Assembly: GCA_021151805.1 (NCBI GenBank)
Contig: JAGKWN010000062.1
Span: 1 to 23,239 of the forward strand
DNA length: 23,239 bases
DNA from: Cytophagaceae bacterium
Lineage (GTDB): Bacteria; Bacteroidota; Bacteroidia; Cytophagales; Cytophagaceae
Direction of reading: 5' to 3'
Shown here one piece after another: positions 6,958 to 13,625 of the stretch. The translations under genes and the position numbers were made by a program. Position 1 is the first letter of the stretch, and each line of letters begins with the position of its first letter. The notes beneath the pieces were generated by a model. It made no database searches and was not told the origin of the DNA. It saw only the letters and a program-made list of their open reading frames with translations.

Positions 6958-8235
6958 TTACTCTTCCAGCAACAGCTCATCATCACTATCAAGCTCCAGG
7001 GCTTTGATCTCGCCTACGGCGTTACCTGCTATGCCGCGAATAGAGCCGTACATGCCGACCGTGCTTTCAATCACTTTATCAATTTGCTTTTCGCGCTCTT
7101 TCCAGATTTTATTCATGGCAATTTTTTCCTTATGCAAAGCAGACTGCATGCTTGAGAATGCTTCCACAATGGCTTCTACCTGTTGACGGAATTCGTGTCC
7201 GGTTAAGTACGAATACAGCATCTGCATTTTCTCACCTCTGTTCTCTTCCGCACCTTTTGCTTCCGTAACTTTAATCAAGCCATCGCGCAGCACATGCGAC
7301 AAGCCTTTGATCTGTTCGAAGGTGCAGATCCAGATGCCGTCTTTCATGCCAAAGGTTGTCATCTCCTTCGGCATTACACTGGTTACCAATACAGCCAGAC
7401 TTGCTTTCTGGCTGCGAAGGTCACCTTTCAATTTATCGATCCAGCCTTCACTGAAAGCTTTGGTATTTTTCGCTTCGTAAATAATGGTACCGCAATCCCG
7501 CCCCTGGTTGTTACGCACCGTTTGAATAATATCTGCACCACGTACGCCCTTCCCTACTTCCTCAATCAAATCAAAAGGAAAAGCGGTTTTCAATAAATCT
7601 TCCAGAAACAACTCCTGTGCTTCGCCCTGCAGCTGCATGGAGCCTTGTTCGGCTTTACGCTTCATTTCATCAATCTGTCTGCGCAGCTGATCCAGCTGTG
7701 CATCTTTCTCCCGGTTCTTTGCCAGGTTTTGTTCGTCGGCCTGCTTCTGAATCTCTTCGGCCATAGATTTTTTCTGTTCCAGCAATTGCTTCTCAAAGTT
7801 CAGCTTCATATCCTGCTCCACATCCTTCAGCTTTTGCTCTGCACGCATCAACTCCACTTCTTTGATTTTCAGTTCCTGGTTTTCTTTATTCTTTTTTTCC
7901 AGGTCGGCCCGCATGCTTTCAAGCATGGTAGCATTTTCCTTTGCCACCTGCTCGTTAATCTGGTCGCTCAATTGCTTGCGTAACTGCTGTTCCAGCATGC
8001 TTTTCTCCTTTGCCATGTTTACTTTCATGGTTTCTTCCATCTGCGCTTTTTCAGCAACAAGATTTTTCTGCAGGTTACGCAATTTCATTTCAGCATCATC
8101 CAATTGCTTTTTACGTTCATCCGCATCTTTCTGCACACGAACCATTACTTCAGCTTCAATTTGTTTGGCCAAGGCTTGCTCAGCATGAAAATGATGGCCG
8201 CAATTGGGACAGGTAATTTGGTTAATGCTACTCAT
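6958..8235 (-). CDS. DUF2130 protein: zinc-ribbon-like start, coiled coil, nuclease-like C-terminus
   Basis: A 425-residue cytoplasmic protein of the DUF2130 family. It opens with a half zinc-ribbon C-P-N-C-G-H-H-F-H (9-17). A long Glu/Lys/Gln-rich coiled coil covers roughly 20-205. The conserved C-terminal domain (about 206-400) contains L-F-L-E-D-L-L-K-x-A-F-P, R-G-A-D-I (233-237) and I-I-Y-E-A-K-N-T-K (251-259). The D235...E254-A-K256 arrangement has the form of a PD-(D/E)xK nuclease core. From memory the family has been linked to that superfamily, but no biochemical role is established. The acidic tail ends D-D-E-L-L-L-E-E. It lies between a SPOR-like gene upstream (separated by a terminator) and the orphan secreted gene downstream. 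Confidence 0.85.
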   Translation of the reverse strand: MSSINQITCPNCGHHFHAEQALAKQIEAEVMVRVQKDADERKKQLDDAEMKLRNLQKNLVAEKAQMEETMKVNMAKEKSMLEQQLRKQLSDQINEQVAKENATMLESMRADLEKKNKENQELKIKEVELMRAEQKLKDVEQDMKLNFEKQLLEQKKSMAEEIQKQADEQNLAKNREKDAQLDQLRRQIDEMKRKAEQGSMQLQGEAQELFLEDLLKTAFPFDLIEEVGKGVRGADIIQTVRNNQGRDCGTIIYEAKNTKAFSEGWIDKLKGDLRSQKASLAVLVTSVMPKEMTTFGMKDGIWICTFEQIKGLSHVLRDGLIKVTEAKGAEENRGEKMQMLYSYLTGHEFRQQVEAIVEAFSSMQSALHKEKIAMNKIWKEREKQIDKVIESTVGMYGSIRGIAGNAVGEIKALELDSDDELLLEE

Positions 8236-8318
8236 AATATGTTGGAGAATGGATTATTAAAAATACAAAAAAGTTTAGAGAGAAACAGCCTTGATTTCTT
8301 TCAAAGTATTGTAAAAAG

Positions 8319-8344
8319 AAAGGCAACAGATGCCTGTTGCCTTT
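8319..8344 (-). terminator. Intrinsic terminator of the SPOR-like gene
   Basis: A perfect 11-bp stem (8319-8329 with 8334-8344, core AGGCAACAG/CTGTTGCCT) with a 4-base loop. On the minus strand it is followed by a T-rich tract (CTTTTTAC). It starts 23 bases past the stop of the 8368-8934 gene. Confidence 0.85.
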
Positions 8345-8367
8345 TCTAAAAATAGTGTTTGTATGGT

Positions 8368-8934
8368 TTAAAGTGTGCCTTCCAGTGCATCTTTTAATTC
8401 TACACGCTGGCCGTCTTTGTATGCAACTACCCAGGCATCGCTTACGCCCATTTCGCGTAAATATTTTTTGAAGTTATCTGCTTCCCAATATGTAGGAAAT
8501 GAACCTAAGGTATATTTCTTTGTGCCATCTGCATCTACATCACCGCTGAAGTTTTTATTATTTTCAAAATACTTGCTCAGGTCTTTATTTTTAAAAGCAC
8601 CAATCTGTACTTTGTACACAACACCTTTGGCAGCCATTGTATTTGTTGGCGCCTGTGTTGCAGCTTCCTGCTTTCTTGTTTCCTGCGCCGCCTGCGCCTC
8701 TTTCAGTTTCGTATTCAAATCCGATACCTGCGCTTTCAATACATCGTTCTCCTGTTTCAGTTTTAAGTTCGCTGCTTCCAGCGCACTCTTTTCTTCAACC
8801 AGCTGCTTGTATGTAGCAGGTGTTAACGATTTGATTTTATGCGCCCATTCTTTCTCTTCTTCTTTTGTCATTTGAGCAAATGAGGAAGCGACCATGGTCA
8901 TGATCAACGCAACTGATAAAAATATCTTTTTCAT
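8368..8934 (-). CDS. Secreted coiled-coil protein with SPOR-like C-terminal domain
   Basis: A 188-residue protein. The start M-K-K-I-F-L-S-V-A-L...S-S-F-A-Q gives a clean Sec signal peptide with cleavage near residue 20; the longer open frame (to 9036) would bury it, so the ATG at 8932-8934 is chosen. Residues about 42-92 form a Glu/Lys/Ala coiled coil. Residues about 106-172 have the SPOR pattern: V-Y-K-V-Q-I-G-A-F, a central Y-x-L-G-x-F-P-T, then E-A-D-N-F-K-K-Y-L-R and a terminal A-W-V-V-A-Y. SPOR domains bind denuded peptidoglycan glycans, often at division sites; that this divergent copy does so is inference. It is probably periplasmic. It lies 184 bases downstream of fumC with its own terminator, so it looks monocistronic. 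Confidence 0.82.
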   Translation of the reverse strand: MKKIFLSVALIMTMVASSFAQMTKEEEKEWAHKIKSLTPATYKQLVEEKSALEAANLKLKQENDVLKAQVSDLNTKLKEAQAAQETRKQEAATQAPTNTMAAKGVVYKVQIGAFKNKDLSKYFENNKNFSGDVDADGTKKYTLGSFPTYWEADNFKKYLREMGVSDAWVVAYKDGQRVELKDALEGTL

Positions 8935-9118
8935 AAGGACTTCGGATAATTGTATGGTGTAAATTAAAATTTTTATTTGATAAAGAAAAGCCTTTTGCTG
9001 CATGGAAAAGCAGGTGTCAGCGCCTGAAATCATCACAAATGTTGTTTACGCAAACCGATGCTTCTTTGTTAAATAAAAACAATACTATTAATCAATTACT
9101 TACAGCTTTAGTCGTTCC

Positions 9119-10507
9119 TTAAATCATCAGCTTCGGGTCAACCCATGCATCAAACTGTTCATTGGTTACATACCCTAACGCCAAAGCCGCTTCTCTTAAG
9201 GTAAGGGCATTTTTGTGGGCATGTTTTGCAATCTGAGCGGCCTTATCATAACCGATGTGTGTATTCAATGCCGTAACCAGCATCAATGAATTTTCTAAAT
9301 TCTGTTGAATGCGTTTGTGATTCGGCTCAATACCAACGGCACATTTTTCATCAAAGGACCTGCAGGCGTCGCCTAGTAAGCGCGCGGATTGCAGAAAGTT
9401 ATAAATGATCACCGGTTTAAAAACATTCAGTTCAAAGTGCCCCATGGAACCGCCGATACCAATGGCAACATCATTGCCCATAACCTGTGCGCAAACCATG
9501 GTCATGGCTTCTACTTGTGTTGGGTTTACCTTGCCCGGCATGATGGATGAACCGGGTTCATTATCGGGAATCAGTATTTCGCCAATGCCGCAGCGCGGAC
9601 CCGATGCCAGCATCCGCACATCGTTGGCAATTTTCATCAAACTTACGGCAGTGGTTTTCAATGCGGCATGTGCTTCTACTACTGCATCGTGTGTGGCAAG
9701 TGCTTCAAACTTATTGGGAGCCGTAACAAAGGGAAGTTCTGTAAGTACGGCAATGTGTTTTGCAGCAAGTACATCATAGCCTTTCGGCGTATTGATACCC
9801 GTACCCACTGCGGTACCGCCGAGTGCCAGTTCCGATAAGTGCTTAAGCGCATTTTGAATGGTTTGCTCCGCATAAGCCAGCTGCGCTGCATAACCGGAAA
9901 ATTCCTGTCCCAGGGTTAAGGGCGTTGCATCCATAAAATGGGTGCGACCAATTTTTACAATGGATGAAAACTGTTCCGATTTATTTTTTAATGTCTGCCG
10001 CAATTGCTCAATGCCCGTTAAGGTTGTACGGGTAAGCATGATGTAGGCGGCAATGTGCATAGCTGTGGGGAAGGTGTCGTTCGAGGATTGCGATTTGTTT
10101 ACATCATCGTTCGGATGAATCTGTTTTTTTTCATCCGTCAACTTTCCTCCCTGCAGCACATGTGCCCGATTGGCGATCACTTCATTTACATTCATGTTGC
10201 TTTGCGTACCCGAACCCGTCTGCCATACAACCAGCGGAAACTGATCATCAAGCTTGCCTGCAAGAATTTCGTCACAAACCGTTTGAATGATTTCGGCTTT
10301 TTCTTTAGATAATATACCCAGCTCAAGATTTGTCTGTGCGGCTGCCTTTTTTAAAATGGCAAAGGCGTATATGATCTCAATGGGCATGTGCGTGGATAGC
10401 CCTCCGATCTTAAAATTATCAATGGAACGCTGTGTTTGTGCTCCCCAGTATTTATCTGCTGGTACAGCAACTTCGCCCATGGTATCCTTTTCAATACGTG
10501 TTGTCAT
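9119..10507 (-). CDS. fumC: Class II fumarate hydratase FumC
   Basis: A 462-residue fumarase of the aspartase/fumarase superfamily, interconverting fumarate and L-malate in the TCA cycle as a cytoplasmic homotetramer. The start M-T-T-R-I-E-K-D-T-M-G-E-V aligns with known FumC N-termini, so the ATG at 10505-10507 is preferred over a GTG four codons upstream. Signatures are W-G-A-Q-T-Q-R-S (21-28), T-G-S-G-T-Q-S-N-M-N (97-106), the catalytic-base region G-R-T-H-F-M-D-A-T-P (187-196, His190) and the superfamily signature G-S-S-I-M-P-G-K-V-N-P (319-329) on the mobile serine loop. No key residue is missing. It is divergent from the FKBP gene, with 145 bases of shared upstream DNA. Confidence 0.97.
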   Translation of the reverse strand: MTTRIEKDTMGEVAVPADKYWGAQTQRSIDNFKIGGLSTHMPIEIIYAFAILKKAAAQTNLELGILSKEKAEIIQTVCDEILAGKLDDQFPLVVWQTGSGTQSNMNVNEVIANRAHVLQGGKLTDEKKQIHPNDDVNKSQSSNDTFPTAMHIAAYIMLTRTTLTGIEQLRQTLKNKSEQFSSIVKIGRTHFMDATPLTLGQEFSGYAAQLAYAEQTIQNALKHLSELALGGTAVGTGINTPKGYDVLAAKHIAVLTELPFVTAPNKFEALATHDAVVEAHAALKTTAVSLMKIANDVRMLASGPRCGIGEILIPDNEPGSSIMPGKVNPTQVEAMTMVCAQVMGNDVAIGIGGSMGHFELNVFKPVIIYNFLQSARLLGDACRSFDEKCAVGIEPNHKRIQQNLENSLMLVTALNTHIGYDKAAQIAKHAHKNALTLREAALALGYVTNEQFDAWVDPKLMI

Positions 10508-10652
10508 AAAAATTCCCACTTTGTTACTCTATTCAATATCCTGAGTTTTTTTTAATTCCTGAAATAAATTCTTCTTAATATTATAAAGGTGAACAGGCCG
10601 GAACGAAAAATGGTTTTCGCCGTTAAAAACAGTATTGATCAACTTACAAACC

Positions 10653-11063
10653 ATGAAAAAAATCCTTTCAACACTATTCTGTATCGGGGCGCTGTTGCTT
10701 ACTGGTATAAACGCTTCAGCAAGCGACACATTAACTACTGCAAGCGGTATTAAATATGTACGTGTTAAAGCAGGCGACGGTATTCACCCCACTGCCGGAC
10801 AAAGCGTAAAGGTTATCTATAGCCGTCTATCTTCAACCGGCCGGGTTGTTGAGACCAATGCAGGCGGTAAATCTTTCAAATTTCAGGTCGACAATCACGA
10901 AGTAATTCCGGGTTGGGACGAAGCAGTAAAACAAATGAGCAAGGGGGAAAAATGGTACTGCATTATTCCGTCGGAACTGGGTTATGGCAAAAAAGGAATG
11001 GAAGGCGTGATTCCGCCCAATGCTACTTTATATTTTTACATTGAAATCGTAGATATTAAATAA
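10653..11063 (+). CDS. Exported FKBP-type peptidyl-prolyl isomerase (copy 1)
   Basis: A 136-residue protein with signal peptide M-K-K-I-L-S-T-L-F-C...N-A-S-A and an FKBP domain filling the mature part. FKBPs catalyse cis-trans isomerisation of Xaa-Pro bonds during folding, here presumably in the periplasm. Conserved positions include V-I-P-G-W-D-E (84-90, Trp88 at the floor of the active site), I-I-P-x-x-L-G-Y-G (104-112, Tyr111) and V-I-P-P-N-A-T-L-x-F (119-128). The usual F-D-S-S strand is V-E-T-N (66-69), a departure at two pocket residues. The ATG at 10653 is chosen because it begins the signal peptide; an upstream TTG at 10635 adds only six residues. A terminator follows, so it is transcribed separately from its paralogue. 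Confidence 0.9.
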   Translation: MKKILSTLFCIGALLLTGINASASDTLTTASGIKYVRVKAGDGIHPTAGQSVKVIYSRLSSTGRVVETNAGGKSFKFQVDNHEVIPGWDEAVKQMSKGEKWYCIIPSELGYGKKGMEGVIPPNATLYFYIEIVDIK

Positions 11064-11090
11064 TTATTCATCTAACTTTTATACAATACC

Positions 11091-11122
11091 AAAGCGTCTC
11101 TTTACAAAAAGAGACGCTTTTT
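11091..11122 (+). terminator. Intrinsic terminator after FKBP copy 1
   Basis: A perfect 13-bp stem (11091-11103 with 11108-11120) with core GCGTCTCTTT/AAAGAGACGC, loop ACAA and a run of five Ts at the end. It lies 28 bases past the stop codon. Confidence 0.92.
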
Positions 11123-11270
11123 AATGACCAATATCATTCGAACTGCCATTTTTATGCCTGTCAAAATTCTGTTGACTGTATTGCCCATCTATTGCTGATG
11201 TTTTAATATTCTGTATTTCAATGTTTAAACATCATTTTTTAGCTAAGGCCAGTATTCGAAAAATTGAATA

Positions 11271-11292
11271 TTTTGGTGTGATTTTGGAGTGA
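11271..11292. repeat. Tandem 11-mer TTTTGGTGTGA / TTTTGGAGTGA
   Basis: Two adjacent 11-base units differ at one position. They sit mid-way in the 368-base gap between the two FKBP genes, upstream of the long dyad. The rest of 11123-11270 shows no coding potential or clear structure beyond a short ATGTTTAAACAT palindrome at 11221-11232. The units could be paired binding sites. Confidence 0.4.
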
Positions 11293-11335
11293 TTTTAAAA
11301 CCGCATTTAAACGATTTCAGAGAGGTTTTAATGTA

Positions 11336-11386
11336 AGTTTATTTACAATTGTTAAATAACGACTTAACAATTGTAAACGTTAAACT
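11336..11386 (+). promoter_or_regulatory. Long dyad in the leader of FKBP copy 2
   Basis: TTTACAATTGTTAA (11342-11355) and its exact reverse complement TTAACAATTGTAAA (11364-11377) form a 14-bp stem around an 8-base loop. It is extended by an outer AGTTTA (11336-11341) / TAAACT (11381-11386) pair after a 3-base bulge. Each arm contains the self-complementary ACAATTGT. It ends 45 bases before the ATG at 11432 and has no T tract, so an operator or mRNA hairpin fits better than a terminator. The regulator is unknown. Confidence 0.6.
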
Positions 11387-11431
11387 CACCAAGTAAATGT
11401 TCTACATGGATTGTAAACTGACCTAATAACT

Positions 11432-11842
11432 ATGAAAAAGTTCTTATTACCAATTCTATTTACTGGCGTTATTATCTTAACTGCCTTTAATGCTTCCGCT
11501 GCCGATACATTAACCACTGCTAATGGTATTAAATATGTCTCGCTAAAGCCCGGTAACGGTGTTCACCCCGTTTCTATGCAAACAGTAAAATTTGTTTATG
11601 CAAGGAGATCAGAAACAGGAAGATTGGTTGAATCAAATGAACTTGGCAAACCGATCTCTTTTAAGGTTGACAAAAACAATTTTATTGATGGTTTGGACGA
11701 AATTGTAAAACACATGAGCGAAGGTGAAAAATTCTACTGCATTATTCCTCCTCACTTAGGCCATGGGAAAAAGGGTGTAGACGGGCATATTCCTCCTGAT
11801 GCTACACTTTATTACTACATTGAAATACTTGCTGTCGAATAA
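11432..11842 (+). CDS. Exported FKBP-type protein (copy 2, altered active site)
   Basis: A 136-residue paralogue of the gene at 10653, exactly the same length and alignable without gaps, so the pair arose by tandem duplication. It has a signal peptide M-K-K-F-L-L-P-I-L-F...N-A-S-A and the same D-T-L-T-T-A junction. Two residues that line the FKBP proline pocket are changed: the Trp at position 88 of copy 1 is Leu (I-D-G-L-D-E) and Tyr111 is His (L-G-H-G-K-K-G). The F-D strand is V-E-S-N. These changes suggest reduced isomerase activity or a binding or chaperone role, which is inference. The gene has its own leader with a long dyad and its own terminator. It is slightly more AT-rich than copy 1. 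Confidence 0.88.
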   Translation: MKKFLLPILFTGVIILTAFNASAADTLTTANGIKYVSLKPGNGVHPVSMQTVKFVYARRSETGRLVESNELGKPISFKVDKNNFIDGLDEIVKHMSEGEKFYCIIPPHLGHGKKGVDGHIPPDATLYYYIEILAVE

Positions 11843-11852
11843 ATAAAAATCC

Positions 11853-11891
11853 TTCATCCCATGTAACTGACTTACATGGGATGAATTTTTT
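11853..11891. terminator. Bidirectional terminator between FKBP copy 2 and corA
   Basis: TTCATCCCATGTAA (11853-11866) pairs perfectly with TTACATGGGATGAA (11872-11885) around a 5-base loop, with six Ts after it on the plus strand. On the minus strand AT-rich sequence (ATTTTTATTT) follows. It begins 10 bases after the FKBP stop and touches the corA stop codon, so both convergent genes can use it. Confidence 0.9.
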
Positions 11892-12978
11892 ACAGCCATT
11901 TTTTTCGCTGGAAATACACAAGCATTCCTACTGCAATACAAACGCAGACACCAATAACAACATAATATCCATCCGGATTGTGCAGTTCGGGCATGTTATC
12001 AAAATTCATCCCGTATAAGCCAGTAATAAAAGCCAGTGGCATGAAAATCGTTGATATGATCGTCAGCACTTTCATAACACTGTTCATACGGTTGCTTACG
12101 GAAGATAAATAAACATCCACAATACCTGAAAGAATATCGCGGATTGATTCTACGGTTTCAATCACCTGCACGGTATGGTCGTATACATCCCGAAGGAATG
12201 GTTTTACTTCTTCGGTAATCATACAGCATTCATCGCGCTCAAGCTTAACAATTACTTCGCGCAACGGCCAGACGGATTTGCGCAGGTAGATCAACTCTCT
12301 TCTGAACTTATATATTTCCTTTAATTTTTCAGGCGAAGGATTCGACAACATTTCCTGTTCAATAATTTCAAGTTTATCGCCTACATATTCCATGATCACA
12401 AAATAATGATCGACAATGGTATCTAGTAAACTATACAACAAATAATCGCTGCCCATACGGCGCATCTTGCCTTTGTTGAGGCGCAGGCGTTCTCTATTGG
12501 GGTCAAAGACGTCACCTACTTTATTTTTTTCCTGAAAGGAAATGATCAGATTTTTGAAAACGACAAAACTTACCTGCTCCGCATAAATGCTTTCTGAGGC
12601 TTCGTCTGCACGAATCATTTTTGCTGTTAAGAATAAACAGTTGTCGTAATCATCCATCTTCGGACGCTGTTCAGCGCTGGCAACATCTTCCATCAGCAAG
12701 GGATGCAGGTTATATTTCTTTTCTATCTGCAACAATTGATTGGGGTTGTTGACACCGTCAATGTTATACCAGTATACCTGCTTATCGTCTGCAGTAGGCA
12801 CAACCATATCGTCAACAGATGCAACCTTGCATTCTTCAATTTCTGTTTCGCTGAAACGGATCAGAGAAATTTCTGCATGTTCCGATTCATTTGTATGGTC
12901 AAAACCGCTGAGTTCACCGGGAGACAAACCCGGTTTACGGGATTTATGTTTAGCTTTTTTCCTGATCTTTAACTGCAT
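11890..12978 (-). CDS. corA: CorA-family Mg2+/Co2+ (divalent cation) transporter
   Basis: A 362-residue CorA-family channel. These are homopentamers with a large cytoplasmic funnel and two C-terminal membrane helices. The pore signature Y-G-M-N-F is present with G-M-N at 323-325, at the end of the first helix (T-I-I-S-T-I-F-M-P-L-A-F-I-T-G-L). The second helix (about 337-355) is followed by a Lys/Arg-rich C-terminus, as in the family. The very basic N-terminus (K-I-R-K-K-A-K-H-K-S-R-K) is not a signal peptide. The long helix with repeated acidic and basic residues (about 205-290) is the willow-helix region. The ion may be Mg2+, Co2+, Ni2+ or Zn2+; sequence alone does not decide. The gene follows the four-helix membrane gene by 23 bases and is probably co-transcribed with it. 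Confidence 0.95.
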   Translation of the reverse strand: MQLKIRKKAKHKSRKPGLSPGELSGFDHTNESEHAEISLIRFSETEIEECKVASVDDMVVPTADDKQVYWYNIDGVNNPNQLLQIEKKYNLHPLLMEDVASAEQRPKMDDYDNCLFLTAKMIRADEASESIYAEQVSFVVFKNLIISFQEKNKVGDVFDPNRERLRLNKGKMRRMGSDYLLYSLLDTIVDHYFVIMEYVGDKLEIIEQEMLSNPSPEKLKEIYKFRRELIYLRKSVWPLREVIVKLERDECCMITEEVKPFLRDVYDHTVQVIETVESIRDILSGIVDVYLSSVSNRMNSVMKVLTIISTIFMPLAFITGLYGMNFDNMPELHNPDGYYVVIGVCVCIAVGMLVYFQRKKWL

Positions 12979-13001
12979 AATGAATAAATAAAATGATTAA
13001 A

Positions 13002-13469
13002 TCAGAAGCCACGGAACAGTGGCCTGTTTGCTGTGATGCTGCCGAAATTCCATGGAATTGAAAATAGTATAATAAACACAGCTATTGTAAACCAGATCGC
13101 AAGTGTTTTAAATTTTTCCTGATCCGTCGGTTTACGCTTGCTTTTAACCGAAGCAATGGTAATCAAGACAACAGCAGTGATCATCATCAGTGAATGCTCC
13201 ATACCGAAAAACCGAAACTCTTTATCGTGAACAGCTTCTTTAAAGTTGCTGAAAAAATACCGGATCACGGGACTGATGGTATATAAAACAATCCCGATCA
13301 ATGCCTGTATATGAACAACCGAAAGTGTTACAACACGCAGCATGTGGTCTGTACGTGTAAACGGTTTGTTGCCTAGCCAGCCATAGTAACTGCGAACAAG
13401 TGTAAAAAGCCCGGTTGCAACAACTGCCCAGCGCAAAGTAGAATGTGAAAGCAAAAGTATGTAATGCAT
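13002..13469 (-). CDS. Four-helix membrane protein with conserved-looking histidines
   Basis: A 155-residue integral membrane protein with four hydrophobic segments (about 4-24, 46-66, 91-108 and 122-140) and a conserved-looking W-L-G-N-K-P-[FY]-T motif after the first. Histidines lie in or next to the helices at 9, 53 and 92, with others at 42 and 81. Close relatives in Bacteroidota are, as I recall, loosely annotated as cytochrome b-like. A bis-His heme site is possible but unproven, and no standard cytochrome b motif is visible. It is the first gene of an apparent two-gene unit with corA (23-base gap). The promoter should lie in the 156-base region shared with the divergent WD40-caspase gene; I could not pick a convincing promoter there. 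Confidence 0.75.
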   Translation of the reverse strand: MHYILLLSHSTLRWAVVATGLFTLVRSYYGWLGNKPFTRTDHMLRVVTLSVVHIQALIGIVLYTISPVIRYFFSNFKEAVHDKEFRFFGMEHSLMMITAVVLITIASVKSKRKPTDQEKFKTLAIWFTIAVFIILFSIPWNFGSITANRPLFRGF

Positions 13470-13625
13470 ATAGTTTTTGATTTATAACTAAAATACTTTA
13501 AAAAATAATCAGTAACGGTATAAGCTCTGAAAAATATTTATTCCTATTGGCCGGATACACATTAAATTAACAGGCATTTCAAATCTTTTCTCTAACTTAC
13601 TTCCGCATAAAATTGATGTAATTAT

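Noticed and set aside
8375..8875. 166-residue plus-strand open frame opposite the SPOR-like gene
   Set aside because: Ser/Ala/Phe/Cys-rich antisense of a coiled coil and SPOR domain; the minus strand has a signal peptide, domain and terminator.
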